Shown here piece by piece: positions 39,076-47,907 of a stretch of 52,476 nt of DNA. The translations under genes and the position numbers were made by a program. Under the pieces are notes generated by a model. It had not been told where the DNA came from, made no database searches, and saw nothing but the letters and a program-made list of their open reading frames with translations. How positions within the stretch are numbered: the stretch's first letter is position 1; each line of letters opens with the position of its first letter. Source of the stretch: an uncultured Prevotellaceae bacterium (GTDB lineage Bacteria > Bacteroidota > Bacteroidia > Bacteroidales > Bacteroidaceae); contig CADCCB010000035.1 in NCBI GenBank assembly GCA_902799905.1, positions 1-52,476 of the forward strand, given 5' to 3'.

Positions 39076-39099
39076 GCCGACCGCTACCGCGGTGTCGGC
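39076..39099 (-). terminator. Terminator of the DGR target gene
   Basis: GCCGAC/GTCGGC stem with inner CGC/GCG pairing, followed on the minus strand by ATTTTTC. A second GC-rich hairpin (CGCCC/GGGCG) lies directly before it. It separates the target-gene transcript from the template transcript. Confidence 0.8.
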
Positions 39100-39173
39100 C
39101 GCCCTTTCCGGGCGGGGGCGCTGTCGCGCCGGTGTGCTTTGCGCTCCGCGCCTACTGCGCCACCTTGATCCAC

Positions 39174-40592
39174 TTAGTCTTCCACGGCCCAGAATGGTTT
39201 CGTCGTGAACGCCTCTGCCCATTCGCAGAGGAACGCGCCCCAGAGCGCATCGGCAGCCGAGACCGCATTGCGGCCACTGAGGTACAACGAGCCAGCACAG
39301 TCACCATAGCTCGCAGTGCCGAGCAATCCGGCACCACGCAAACCGCTTGTAGCGGCAGGATTGTAGTAACCGTCGCAGTAGAACGTACTGGCGCTGCCGC
39401 CGAGTTCTTCGCCTGGGAAAAACGCAAGGTTCTTCAGGACATAGTCCTTTGCGTACTGCCAGCCTGCAGACGCAGCAACGGGTCCCTTGGCAATCTGAGT
39501 CAGGCCTGCCACGCTGCCAAGATTCATGTTAGAGCCATCAATATCGTCAGCCACGAAGAGCGTCTGAGACTTGTCGGCATTACTCTGCAGCAGCATGTTC
39601 TCGCTCATACAAACGAGATACTTATAGTCATTCTTCAGACCATAGAAAGACGGAATGTTTCCGATAGCCTTCTGGGCACCATTCTCTGTAATGGTCGTAT
39701 TGATCAGGCCTGTGAAGTCACCCTGGGAGATTCCCACATCCAGAGTGATGTACGGATAATAATTGAAATTGCCACTCCAGTCCGTTGGCATGTCGACACC
39801 CTGTCCGGTACCGCCCTGACGAAGACCGTTTGCATCAAGCGTGGCATTGAATGATGCCTGAATGTTACGGTTGCCGAAGATAATACGCTTTAACATGGCA
39901 GTTACATACTGCATGACTCGCTCGTTGGCGAACCACAGAGTCCCGTTCTTACGTGCTGCCGTGCGGAATGAACTAATGTCCATATTCGTAGCAGGCTTGC
40001 ACAACTGAGACTTATATGTAGCGTCCAAAGATGCGTCGTTGTTACCTCCACGGTATTGGACGGCATCGTTAACATAACTCACAAGTTTGCTGTTTGTGCG
40101 GTCCATCGTTGCATAACCAGCACAAGAACGGGAGCCAACGGGGATGTAGTAGTTCCAGAAACCCTTACGAGGCCCGCCCAGCGAAATTGTCTCGTAGACA
40201 TAGGTGTCATCTTCATACACCTGGTAGTACATCGGTACGTTCCAGCCCCACTGGTAGTGGCCAGCGGCACCTGTCAGGTCGGCAGCGCCACCATTATCCA
40301 GGAGATTATGGTTTGCTGCAGACAGTTTCCTGCGAGTGTGGTCATTCTGTACGAGATAGCCTCCAAGTCCCAACTGTTTTGCCAGCACCTGTCCGAGGTC
40401 AAAATCGCCTACAGGTGAACCTACTGGAGAAGCGTTTCCTTTCGCCCACTTACGGCCAAACCAAGGAAGGTTACCGTTTACTTGCGACACGGCTACAAGA
40501 CCGGTCTTTCCTGCCAGCGTGTCATAACCTACAAGGTAAGTGTTTGCACCTACATTCAGGTTTTCCAAATTCCTCATTAATTGTTTATCCAT
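39174..40592 (-). CDS. DGR-diversified phage tail (receptor-binding) protein
   Basis: 472 aa. Residues about 416-455 are the variable repeat, followed by a constant 17-residue tail (CEWAEAFTTKPFWAVED). The GLRG...AGSLYLSGRNAVS...WGAFL pattern is that of C-type-lectin-like DGR targets, in which the variable residues lie on a rigid ligand-binding surface. Relative to the template translation ten residues differ: K to G, and N to T, S, Y, C, S, R, A, D and L. The N-terminal 400 residues are soluble and Gly/Asn-rich. Position after the tail-fibre genes supports a role in host-surface recognition, inferred rather than shown. Confidence 0.88.
   Translation of the reverse strand: MDKQLMRNLENLNVGANTYLVGYDTLAGKTGLVAVSQVNGNLPWFGRKWAKGNASPVGSPVGDFDLGQVLAKQLGLGGYLVQNDHTRRKLSAANHNLLDNGGAADLTGAAGHYQWGWNVPMYYQVYEDDTYVYETISLGGPRKGFWNYYIPVGSRSCAGYATMDRTNSKLVSYVNDAVQYRGGNNDASLDATYKSQLCKPATNMDISSFRTAARKNGTLWFANERVMQYVTAMLKRIIFGNRNIQASFNATLDANGLRQGGTGQGVDMPTDWSGNFNYYPYITLDVGISQGDFTGLINTTITENGAQKAIGNIPSFYGLKNDYKYLVCMSENMLLQSNADKSQTLFVADDIDGSNMNLGSVAGLTQIAKGPVAASAGWQYAKDYVLKNLAFFPGEELGGSASTFYCDGYYNPAATSGLRGAGLLGTASYGDCAGSLYLSGRNAVSAADALWGAFLCEWAEAFTTKPFWAVED
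39212..39231. promoter_or_regulatory. Hairpin/cruciform at the 3' end of the variable repeat
   Basis: Coding strand CCTCTGC-GAATGG-GCAGAGG, a perfect 7-bp stem with a 6-nt loop, starting in the last four bases shared by both repeats. The template repeat lacks it. In the Bordetella phage DGR a similar hairpin just after the variable repeat boosts target-site homing. Confidence 0.75.
39228..39346 (-). repeat. DGR variable repeat (VR)
   Basis: 119 bp inside the 3' end of the target gene. The shared 3' segment GGGGCGCGTTCCTC (coding strand) has no A and is invariant, as expected for an initiation-of-mutagenic-homing region. The 5' boundary is the shared GCGGTTTGCGTGGTGC. Confidence 0.97.
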
Positions 40593-40613
40593 ATCTTTTC
40601 TGATTAAAAGTTA

Positions 40614-42206
40614 TCAAGTTAGTAATCTGCCATCAGGAAGGACCTGGTACCTGTCCGTCCCGTTTATTTGGTCCCGGATGCCAAGTATGCCTCGTTGTCC
40701 TACAACGACCCAGTTTGTCCCGCTGTTAGGCCCATAGGCCATTATCGATTGAATAGTCAGTACGCTCAATCCTTCTACTGAGTGAGCGGCCTTGAAACTC
40801 ATCCCGTTCTGTGTCACCTGTGTAGTGCCTGTATAATAAGCCATATAGATGCCACCATCATAAGCCAGTACTGAACCTGCAGAAAACAGTATAGTCAGCG
40901 ACAGTCCTTCATACGGAGCCGGAGCAGGCAGGTACACTGTCGTATTTCCAGGCAGCACATAGGAGTTCCCCGGATTCGTGTCCAGGTCTATCATCTCTAC
41001 GCCATTGACTGTTTTTATTGATCCTACTATTGTGTACAGTGCCATCACTTTAAGGACACCTCTGACTACAGCATCATTCAGGAACCCCTTACCCAGTAGC
41101 AGGTCAAGAGCGAGGTTCGGCCTAAAATGTCCCTGGACAGTACCTTCTGGATCACTGGCCACGAATGACTGATAGGCCGTCGATGCAACACCGTCTATCT
41201 TGCCATGCTGCGAAATCATCCAGTCTCCGCTGAAGATGGCAGAGCCTAGTTTTCCGAACGCAGCAAACAGCGCCTCGATAAAGACAACTCTCAGGTTGTC
41301 ACACAGCCCCCATGCGGTACTGTTTGCTGTCGGCTCCTCGTTTAAGGAAGTCGGCTGCTTTAAATACCAATAAGAGTTGTTCCAGACAACGTAGGGAGTC
41401 AGCACATTATTACTTTCGTACCTCACGCTCGGATCCCAAATACCCGCAGGGTACATCATGGGGCCTGTATTCCCGGTTCCTCCCGGACTGCCGTCCTTCA
41501 CTACTCTCAGACCCGGACACTCCTTCAGTACCGTTGGTGATCCTGTAGCATAGGTATTATTGCAGACTAATCTTATTTCGAGTATACCAACTGTAGCCCT
41601 TACGGCAAAAGCGGCAACAAAAGATGTCGGAGTGTTATACCATTGTCCACCATCTCTTCTGTATTGCAACCAGTAGTACTGCCCGTCCGCTGCTACTGAG
41701 TTTCCGACTGTCATTTCTGACCTGCTACCTCCGACCGATCTATACACTTTAACTGTCACATCTCCTGTCTGCACCGAACCAGAATAGTCAGCATGAAGTA
41801 TAGACTCGCTGGGAACCAGTTCGTATTCCACAGCACTTTCGCCCTGCTTGTTCACCGGAATACTCAGGGAGTCTACAATGTTGTTTGTACCATCCAGGAG
41901 TTCTGCCAGTATACTGTCCTTTCCCTGTGCGACGGAAGAACTGAAGTTAAAGTAAGGAGCACAGTTTACCTGACCGAAATATGTTTTGGTCCCGTTCAAG
42001 ACCGTGTAGAGTTTCAATACCATGTCGGACGAAACGACGGCCCCATCCTTTCCCACTTTTTTCCATTCCGTCACCGTAATGGACTCGTTAGGATTGACGG
42101 GCACGCCGTTCTCGTCAGCCGCGATAGACATCACGGTCGAGGTGATATAGTATCTCACGGCATCTTCCGGAGCAGGTATCAGGGTCTTTACTTTTATTAC
42201 TTTCAT
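40614..42206 (-). CDS. Phage tail-fibre/baseplate protein, 530 aa
   Basis: Soluble beta-rich protein. A short collagen-like Gly segment (DGSPGGTGNTGP, about 236-247) separates an N-terminal domain from a central part with the carbohydrate-binding-like YRGIW-style motif (GIWDPSVRYESNNVLTPYVVWNNSYWYLK). Such linkers are common in phage fibres. It lies between the 362-aa gene and the DGR target and probably contributes to the same distal tail structure. Confidence 0.7.
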   Translation of the reverse strand: MKVIKVKTLIPAPEDAVRYYITSTVMSIAADENGVPVNPNESITVTEWKKVGKDGAVVSSDMVLKLYTVLNGTKTYFGQVNCAPYFNFSSSVAQGKDSILAELLDGTNNIVDSLSIPVNKQGESAVEYELVPSESILHADYSGSVQTGDVTVKVYRSVGGSRSEMTVGNSVAADGQYYWLQYRRDGGQWYNTPTSFVAAFAVRATVGILEIRLVCNNTYATGSPTVLKECPGLRVVKDGSPGGTGNTGPMMYPAGIWDPSVRYESNNVLTPYVVWNNSYWYLKQPTSLNEEPTANSTAWGLCDNLRVVFIEALFAAFGKLGSAIFSGDWMISQHGKIDGVASTAYQSFVASDPEGTVQGHFRPNLALDLLLGKGFLNDAVVRGVLKVMALYTIVGSIKTVNGVEMIDLDTNPGNSYVLPGNTTVYLPAPAPYEGLSLTILFSAGSVLAYDGGIYMAYYTGTTQVTQNGMSFKAAHSVEGLSVLTIQSIMAYGPNSGTNWVVVGQRGILGIRDQINGTDRYQVLPDGRLLT

Positions 42207-42208
42207 GG

Positions 42209-43297
42209 CTACTGTTTACTTGCCTGTATACGGGTAGCGATGCCTCCGCTTGCAACCAGGCGTTCGTAGGTGATGCCCGTCTGATCGAAGCCCGTGATGA
42301 CTGTACCTGTTTTCTGTGCCACCAGACTATATGTAAACGCCCACCCCTCACTGACGGTGACATCCTCGTCCTCCTCATTCATGCCGTAATGGCGCTTGTA
42401 TACCTTCGGGCTAAAGGTTACAGTGTCAGTATTCTTTACTGTATCACCGTCTATCGAGCAGCCGTCAACAATATAATAGGGATCGTGCTCATCTGTCGGA
42501 TTCAGCAACTGGTACCAGGTGTTGCCGTTATATTGGGCCTTTACCCTGAACAATTCCGAACCATTCACGGCAGCCTCGTAGAGTTTCATTGTCTTGTTCG
42601 CACTGTTGATCTCGATGATGCCAGCATTGTTTGCAACAGTAGTCCAGGCTCCATTCTCAAAATGCTCGAAGGTGATGACGGCTGCATTAATGCTGGTTCC
42701 CGTTGACATCATCTGCAGGGAGGCTGTGTAGAGAATATAGTCATTGTCATCAGACAGGACCTCGTCACCCAGACCGTTTGCACCAGTTACAGACACCATA
42801 AGTTGATAGGCATCACCAACCACACTCTGAACGGGTATGCACTGCTCGCAAGTGAACTGTTTGCCACCATACTGCCCCACATAGTAGATATAGATATCGG
42901 TGGATATGAGGTTGGTGCTGTTCACGAGATTTGCCTTGATGGTAAGGGCAGGGAACGTCTTGCCGTTCATGACTACTGTTGTCACCTCGAACCGATCCTG
43001 GAAAGCAGCCTTGATAGCACCTCCGGAGTCGAGAATGCCGGCATTGTCTGCAATGTTATTGAAATACCACTGGCCACCGGCTGCAGGAACCACTACAGAG
43101 CCAGCCCTGCTACTGTAGGGCTGAGGGAACAGCGTGGCGTGATAAGTGCCGAAATCCGTATTCGTCACGTCATGCGTTTCTGCGTTGTAGAACTGCTGCA
43201 GGCCATGGCCCGTTGCTATCTGCACACCCATTCTCGGTGTGATGGTGTCGCCGTCTTCATAGGCGTACAGGGTTTTGATTTTCGATATGTTGTTCAT
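42209..43297 (-). CDS. Phage structural protein, 362 aa
   Basis: Soluble, predicted mostly beta, no signal peptide. Start MNNISKIKTLYAYEDGDTITPRMGVQ. Its ATG overlaps the stop of the 66-aa gene (ATGA), and it ends 3 bp before the 530-aa gene. No family recognised. The position within the fibre/baseplate run suggests a tail-tip component. Confidence 0.65.
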   Translation of the reverse strand: MNNISKIKTLYAYEDGDTITPRMGVQIATGHGLQQFYNAETHDVTNTDFGTYHATLFPQPYSSRAGSVVVPAAGGQWYFNNIADNAGILDSGGAIKAAFQDRFEVTTVVMNGKTFPALTIKANLVNSTNLISTDIYIYYVGQYGGKQFTCEQCIPVQSVVGDAYQLMVSVTGANGLGDEVLSDDNDYILYTASLQMMSTGTSINAAVITFEHFENGAWTTVANNAGIIEINSANKTMKLYEAAVNGSELFRVKAQYNGNTWYQLLNPTDEHDPYYIVDGCSIDGDTVKNTDTVTFSPKVYKRHYGMNEEDEDVTVSEGWAFTYSLVAQKTGTVITGFDQTGITYERLVASGGIATRIQASKQ

Positions 43298-43494
43298 TGC
43301 TTGAGTGATTTTACGAATTCAACTGCTTCATTCTCTGTCACTGGAAGGGCGCGATCCATGAAGTCCTCGGTTGCGCAAGCGAAATCGCCTGAGTGCACCA
43401 GATATCCATCTGACTCGTTACCCTCGCGGTAGCCCGTCACACCCAACCTGTGGGCATCATCGGCACTAATGATGTAATACTTTAACTTGCTCAT
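43294..43494 (-). CDS. Small phage protein, 66 aa
   Basis: From the ATG at 43494 (MSKLKYYIISADDAHRLGVTGYREGNESDGYLVHSGDF). ATGA overlaps at both ends bind it tightly into the operon. Not recognised. Possibly a chaperone or small baseplate part. Confidence 0.65.
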   Translation of the reverse strand: MSKLKYYIISADDAHRLGVTGYREGNESDGYLVHSGDFACATEDFMDRALPVTENEAVEFVKSLKQ

Positions 43495-44648
43495 GTTGTC
43501 TCTCTTGATTTTGTTGGAAACTGTGCAAATATTGGCGTTCCATCGTCCATACAAAGCAACTTTCCGTTGTCCAAAGCCAGAGCACGATAGGCGCTCAACT
43601 CACGGCACAGGATGCCTGCCTTTGGCTGGCCGTCTTGAAGATCACTCCTGGTGACTGTCGCCTCAGTGCCGTAACCGATGCTCTCATAGCCGTTGGCACC
43701 GATGGCAAAGAACAGTTCCAGATCGAAAAACCTGCACGGGTTGCTGATTATGCCCTTGGCGTTGGCCACCCACGCCTCCAAGGCAATCGTGTTTGAGTCA
43801 TGGAAGACATATTTGCCACGCAGGAACTCCACGTCGTAGTCAAACTGGCCATACCAACGACGCAGTTTAGTGGTCCAGTACTTCGTTGTCGCATTATTCC
43901 CGAATGCGATGGCCTTCACCCTCAAGACTACCTCCTGAATAAAGTCTTGGTCCACGATGATCTCTTTTGTCTGCTCACCGCTTACCAGCCACGCCTGTTC
44001 GCTGAAGTCTTCACTCCAGGAGTGTGAAGATTCATTCCACCACTGCCATTGATAGGAGCAACGTGCATCAGGAATGTCGTCTCTTCCGTTTTTCAGTTGC
44101 ACATGAATACCGAACTGTCCCCAGTGCTTCATTGGCAACAGTCGCACATTACCCTTCCAACGTCCTGTATCCAGTGTCACGTTCATGTCAGTCTGTGCCT
44201 CACAGCCGAAGTCTCTTTCCCATACGAACTCCAGGACCTCTCCGCGTCTTGTATCGGTATATTTGCCGTAGAACCGGATATGCAATACCTCCTGAGGCTG
44301 CACATTGTAGTAGAGCGTGAGTCGTTTGGTCACGTTATCAACAACATAGTGTGTGACATCACCTGGCGTTGTAGCAGGAAGTGTTGACGTTGCATTTCCG
44401 CTTGTCACAGTCAACGTCCAAACCACACTGTTCATCTGAGCAACATAATCAGCCGTGTTCACGATGCCATCAGGATCGCTGAGGATCAGCGACGGCTGCA
44501 GCACGAAAGGCGTTGCCTGCCTGTTCGGTATGAACGAACTTGTCGTGGCATCGTATTTCTGCATGGCAGAGCCACCCATCTCCAGTACTTGGAAGATGGC
44601 ACTCAGAGGAGAGTAGACGACGTGGCCTTGATTTTTCTTTAACTTCAT
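43491..44648 (-). CDS. Phage structural protein, 385 aa
   Basis: Soluble, Trp-rich, beta-rich protein (MKLKKNQGHVVYSPLSAIFQV). The segment RCSYQWQWWNESSHSWSED looks like an immunoglobulin-like repeat motif. It begins 3 bp after the 468-aa gene. No family recognised; baseplate or fibre role inferred from neighbours. Confidence 0.65.
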   Translation of the reverse strand: MKLKKNQGHVVYSPLSAIFQVLEMGGSAMQKYDATTSSFIPNRQATPFVLQPSLILSDPDGIVNTADYVAQMNSVVWTLTVTSGNATSTLPATTPGDVTHYVVDNVTKRLTLYYNVQPQEVLHIRFYGKYTDTRRGEVLEFVWERDFGCEAQTDMNVTLDTGRWKGNVRLLPMKHWGQFGIHVQLKNGRDDIPDARCSYQWQWWNESSHSWSEDFSEQAWLVSGEQTKEIIVDQDFIQEVVLRVKAIAFGNNATTKYWTTKLRRWYGQFDYDVEFLRGKYVFHDSNTIALEAWVANAKGIISNPCRFFDLELFFAIGANGYESIGYGTEATVTRSDLQDGQPKAGILCRELSAYRALALDNGKLLCMDDGTPIFAQFPTKSRETT

Positions 44649-44651
44649 ATC

Positions 44652-46058
44652 TTACATCAGAATTGAATATTGTGTACTAAATGGTTCGTTATATCCATCC
44701 AGAAGGATGTCGCACTGGAAACTCACCTTCGAACCTGGCTCCCATACGCCCGGATAGTCAACTGTGGAGTCCAGTTGAAGTTCCAACCCCTGTGTGCCGG
44801 TGGCATGCTGGATATTCCACGCGATATCACCCTGCACGTCATCGCTGATACGCTGCCAGGTAATTTTATTGCGACCAATTTCCGCTTCCGTAATCAGCAT
44901 CTCCGCATTCCATAGTGAAGCAACGAGCGTTGTCTGCCATGGTTTCCCTGCAGGGAAGGAATCGCCAGCCGTCGATATGATATCCATCGACATATTCATA
45001 CCACCCAACAGGCACACCCAGTCGGCATTGTTGTACCGTGGCTCCCTGCCAATGGTGGGAAGCGCAACGGCAGCCTGCCACAGACAGCCACCCCACCAAA
45101 CGCGGTCTGTGAAGAATCCCTGAGCAGTCTCGTCGTAGCCATGGATATACTGTACATCTGCCTGCCACGAGCCCCTATCACGGGCCGTGTATTCAGGATT
45201 GCCTTGGTAATCTATCCTGATGACATCCTGGACTATCAGGCCTCGTGCGTAGATATAAGGCTGGCGCCTGTTGATTGGAAGGTTCCTCAGGCATTCGAGG
45301 TCTGGAGGCAAGCCTATGAAAGCAGAATAGTTCGTGTCATTCACGACAGGCTGAGTGACGCCCTGCAGGAACAGGAACCGTCCGTCTTCGCTGCTGATGA
45401 AGAACACCTGCTGTCGATCACGGTCTGCCTGATTACCCCAGCGTATCAGTCTTGCAGCAGGTTCCGGAGCATAGTTCACACCACCTGGCACATCCTCGTT
45501 GTCATACAGCGTCACGTCCAAGGTGTTCGCTGTCAGATCCACCGAATCCACTCGCATCCAAGATGTCTTGTAAGTGCGGGCGATATCGAGGTTGTTCATT
45601 GAGCAGCGTAGCACATCATAGGCATGAAATGTCACCTGATCATTGTCATACATCTTGCGCATGGTCAGCCGGTACTGACCACTGCCCAGATATTCCACAT
45701 CGTCGATGATGCCCCTGTCCGTAAAGTATGTGTCGCCCTCCAACACATTCTGATGATTGAACACCAGTTCGTTGAAGACTGCGCTGCCCAGCACATTAAT
45801 TCGTGAGCAGGAAATGGAGCCGTCAGGGTTGAGCCGGATTTGTCCTGTCTCACCGATGACGGCCCCGGCGACAAGGCGCAGGAGATAGTTGGTTTGGTCT
45901 TCCTGGTCCTTACGGATGAAAGGCGTGTCAGGATCCAGGATATACTGTAGCAGCATGAGGAAAGCCGTACCGATACGGGTAGCCGTGTTCGCATGGGTCA
46001 CCCGCTCATCACGGATCCCTTCGAACCACTGTCTCATATATTCGGTATTCTGTGCCAT
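44652..46058 (-). CDS. Phage baseplate/tail protein, 468 aa
   Basis: First gene of the distal tail block, with its own late promoter 15 bp upstream. Segments such as TGQIRLNPDGSISCSRINVLGSAVFNELVFN are short beta repeats typical of tail-tip proteins that display or trimerise fibres in Bacteroidales phages, and RGSWQADVQYIHGYDE recalls a chitin-binding-like YxxGxxV element. No enzyme motif seen. Confidence 0.65.
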   Translation of the reverse strand: MAQNTEYMRQWFEGIRDERVTHANTATRIGTAFLMLLQYILDPDTPFIRKDQEDQTNYLLRLVAGAVIGETGQIRLNPDGSISCSRINVLGSAVFNELVFNHQNVLEGDTYFTDRGIIDDVEYLGSGQYRLTMRKMYDNDQVTFHAYDVLRCSMNNLDIARTYKTSWMRVDSVDLTANTLDVTLYDNEDVPGGVNYAPEPAARLIRWGNQADRDRQQVFFISSEDGRFLFLQGVTQPVVNDTNYSAFIGLPPDLECLRNLPINRRQPYIYARGLIVQDVIRIDYQGNPEYTARDRGSWQADVQYIHGYDETAQGFFTDRVWWGGCLWQAAVALPTIGREPRYNNADWVCLLGGMNMSMDIISTAGDSFPAGKPWQTTLVASLWNAEMLITEAEIGRNKITWQRISDDVQGDIAWNIQHATGTQGLELQLDSTVDYPGVWEPGSKVSFQCDILLDGYNEPFSTQYSILM

Positions 46059-46074
46059 GTTGCTTGTTTTTATG

Positions 46075-46110
46075 CAAAGTTAGGAAGAAGATTATGGGTA
46101 TGAAAATACA
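46075..46110 (-). promoter_or_regulatory. Putative phage late promoter 2 (distal tail block)
   Basis: Minus strand: TGTATTTTCATA, 16 bp, TAACTTTG. It lies in the 55-bp gap between two structural genes. Predicted start near 46068, about 10 nt before the ATG at 46058. Confidence 0.75.
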
Positions 46111-46113
46111 CAA

Positions 46114-46656
46114 TCAGAAGTTTGCCAGCACGTGACTTATATCCTTCCCGTTGCGATCCTTCAGGCTTCCGTCGGTCCCTCCTCCGAGAATGGCATCGAG
46201 CACGTTTGAGAGATTACCCATGAACATCTCCCCATAGACGTTACGCTCCGTCTCTGCCAGCACATACATGGAGCGCAGGTATTTCTTCAGGAACCAGTTT
46301 CGCTTCTTGCTGAGAGGCTTACCGCCAGCCACACGGCCGCCCCATGCAGGGCCAACCTTCCTGGGCTTGTTCAAGCCGTGCTCAACGCGGTACGACTGTG
46401 ACAGGAAAGGAAGGTCTCCAGGATTACCTGGAGTATAACCTCGTCCGGTACCACGCGCCACATAGATACCATACAGGGCAAACTCATGAACCATCTCCTT
46501 CTGGTCAGCGGTAGCCATCACGCGGCCTGTCAGCGAACGCATCAGGTTCCCGGTGTCCACAATACCCAGACGCATGATATTCTCCGTCCATATCGTCACC
46601 ATCATGTCACTCCACTCCTCTTCCCACTTCCGAAGTTCCTCTTCGGTCTCGGGCAT
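46114..46656 (-). CDS. Head-tail joining protein, HK97 gp10-like
   Basis: 180 aa from the ATG at 46656, which follows the previous stop almost directly (an in-frame start at 46680 would add 8 residues). The segment GIVDTGNLMRSLTGRV and the later FALYGIYVARGTGRGY follow the pattern of gp10-type neck/tail-completion proteins (VDTG.L..S and an A..VE.GT-like element). Position between portal-like and tail genes agrees. Confidence 0.65.
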   Translation of the reverse strand: MPETEEELRKWEEEWSDMMVTIWTENIMRLGIVDTGNLMRSLTGRVMATADQKEMVHEFALYGIYVARGTGRGYTPGNPGDLPFLSQSYRVEHGLNKPRKVGPAWGGRVAGGKPLSKKRNWFLKKYLRSMYVLAETERNVYGEMFMGNLSNVLDAILGGGTDGSLKDRNGKDISHVLANF

Positions 46657-46657
46657 G

Positions 46658-47158
46658 TTAGCACCATTGATCCGCCTCATATTCCAAATCTATGGGTTCC
46701 CAGGTGTAGAGTGTAAAATGCAGGCCTGTCATGCCGGAAAGGTAGTATCGGCCTATCTCCTGATTTGGGATGGCGTGTGTATCGAAGAACATCTGCTTTT
46801 CCTCATATTCATATTTGTCGTGTATGATTTTACTGACGAACTGATGGAACAGCATCCGGCACAATTCCAGTTCTTCCTGACGTGCGGACATGTTCCCGTA
46901 TTCGTAGGCCGACAAGATGAACACAGTGAAGGCCCTGCGTTTCTGGAACCCATAGGCACCGTCCGGAGATGCAAGGTTACCGCTGCTGGTGTCAGCGATG
47001 GCCACGAACCGGTCGTGGTCACGATACTCTTCCATCAGTCCCTCCAGGTTGTCGGTGTTTGAGATAACCACCGGCAGGAAACCTTGCTCCTGTGCCAACT
47101 TGTTGCTCTGAGTCATATCCTCAAAGTAACGGATGGCATCAAAACTAGTTCTTTCCAT
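46658..47158 (-). CDS. Phage protein, 166 aa, probable neck/tail completion
   Basis: Soluble alpha/beta protein (MERTSFDAIRYFEDMTQSNKLAQEQGFLPV). No motif is diagnostic. In the portal to gp10 to tail order, a protein of this size just before gp10 is often a head-tail connector or tail terminator. Overlaps the upstream gene by 14 bp. Confidence 0.6.
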   Translation of the reverse strand: MERTSFDAIRYFEDMTQSNKLAQEQGFLPVVISNTDNLEGLMEEYRDHDRFVAIADTSSGNLASPDGAYGFQKRRAFTVFILSAYEYGNMSARQEELELCRMLFHQFVSKIIHDKYEYEEKQMFFDTHAIPNQEIGRYYLSGMTGLHFTLYTWEPIDLEYEADQWC

Positions 47159-47903
47159 ACTTTTGCTTTATTTCCTCTGCCTCCTTGGCCAAAGCATCCA
47201 GTTCAGCCAGCGCAGTCCATGTATCTACATTATCCCTCACATACTGTTCCTTGGTCACATCTCCTTTCGTCAGCAGACGGATCTGAGCCCTCATACTCTC
47301 TATCAGAGACTGCCTCGTGACAGCCTCGCCCTGCTCACCTGACAGTTTCAGGAATCTGGGGAACTGCCTGCCTAATTCCTGCTTGACAGCGTTGAACCAC
47401 AGGAAGGTGGCAAGCAGCATCCAATCGCGTAATTCCGGCACAGACGCATCATCCGGAATACGGTAAAGAATCCTGGCAAGCCCTATCAGGCTTTTCTCTT
47501 CCCTTCCAATCAAGTATGACTGGAAGTAGTTCTCTGCCTTGAGGTATTCACCGAATGGAAGTTCCTGAAGCAGGAAATCTACAGCCTGGTACTCCCCTAC
47601 CCTGTCAATCCTGACGGTCAGGTTGTCCGTATCAACAGTCCATGCAACCTTTTCCATCATCGAGGGCAGCAGTTCCGTGTCCAGGATAAAGCAATCACCG
47701 CTTTTCCTCTCACGGCACATCCATCCACTATCTGTCAACTTTTGGATTTCTATGTTGCAGAACTTCACCAGTACCGCGGCCAGCACCCCATCCTTCCACG
47801 CATCTCCCGTGCCGTCCCCGCTATACAGCCATATCATGCGTATCACGAAGCGCAACTGCTCCGGCGTCAGTTCCTCCCATCCTGATGGAATGGTGAAGGC
47901 CAT
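47145..47903 (-). CDS. Uncharacterised phage protein, 252 aa
   Basis: From the ATG at 47903 (MAFTIPSGWEELTPEQLRFVIRMIW), 4 bp after the previous stop. A longer frame to 48008 would overlap that gene by 100 bp. Largely helical, with a charged C-terminal helix (LDALAKEAEEIKQKYGK). The opening WEELTPEQL segment is a recurring feature of Bacteroidales phage and conjugation-linked proteins, but no function is known to me. Confidence 0.6.
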   Translation of the reverse strand: MAFTIPSGWEELTPEQLRFVIRMIWLYSGDGTGDAWKDGVLAAVLVKFCNIEIQKLTDSGWMCRERKSGDCFILDTELLPSMMEKVAWTVDTDNLTVRIDRVGEYQAVDFLLQELPFGEYLKAENYFQSYLIGREEKSLIGLARILYRIPDDASVPELRDWMLLATFLWFNAVKQELGRQFPRFLKLSGEQGEAVTRQSLIESMRAQIRLLTKGDVTKEQYVRDNVDTWTALAELDALAKEAEEIKQKYGKN

Positions 47904-47907
47904 CTCC

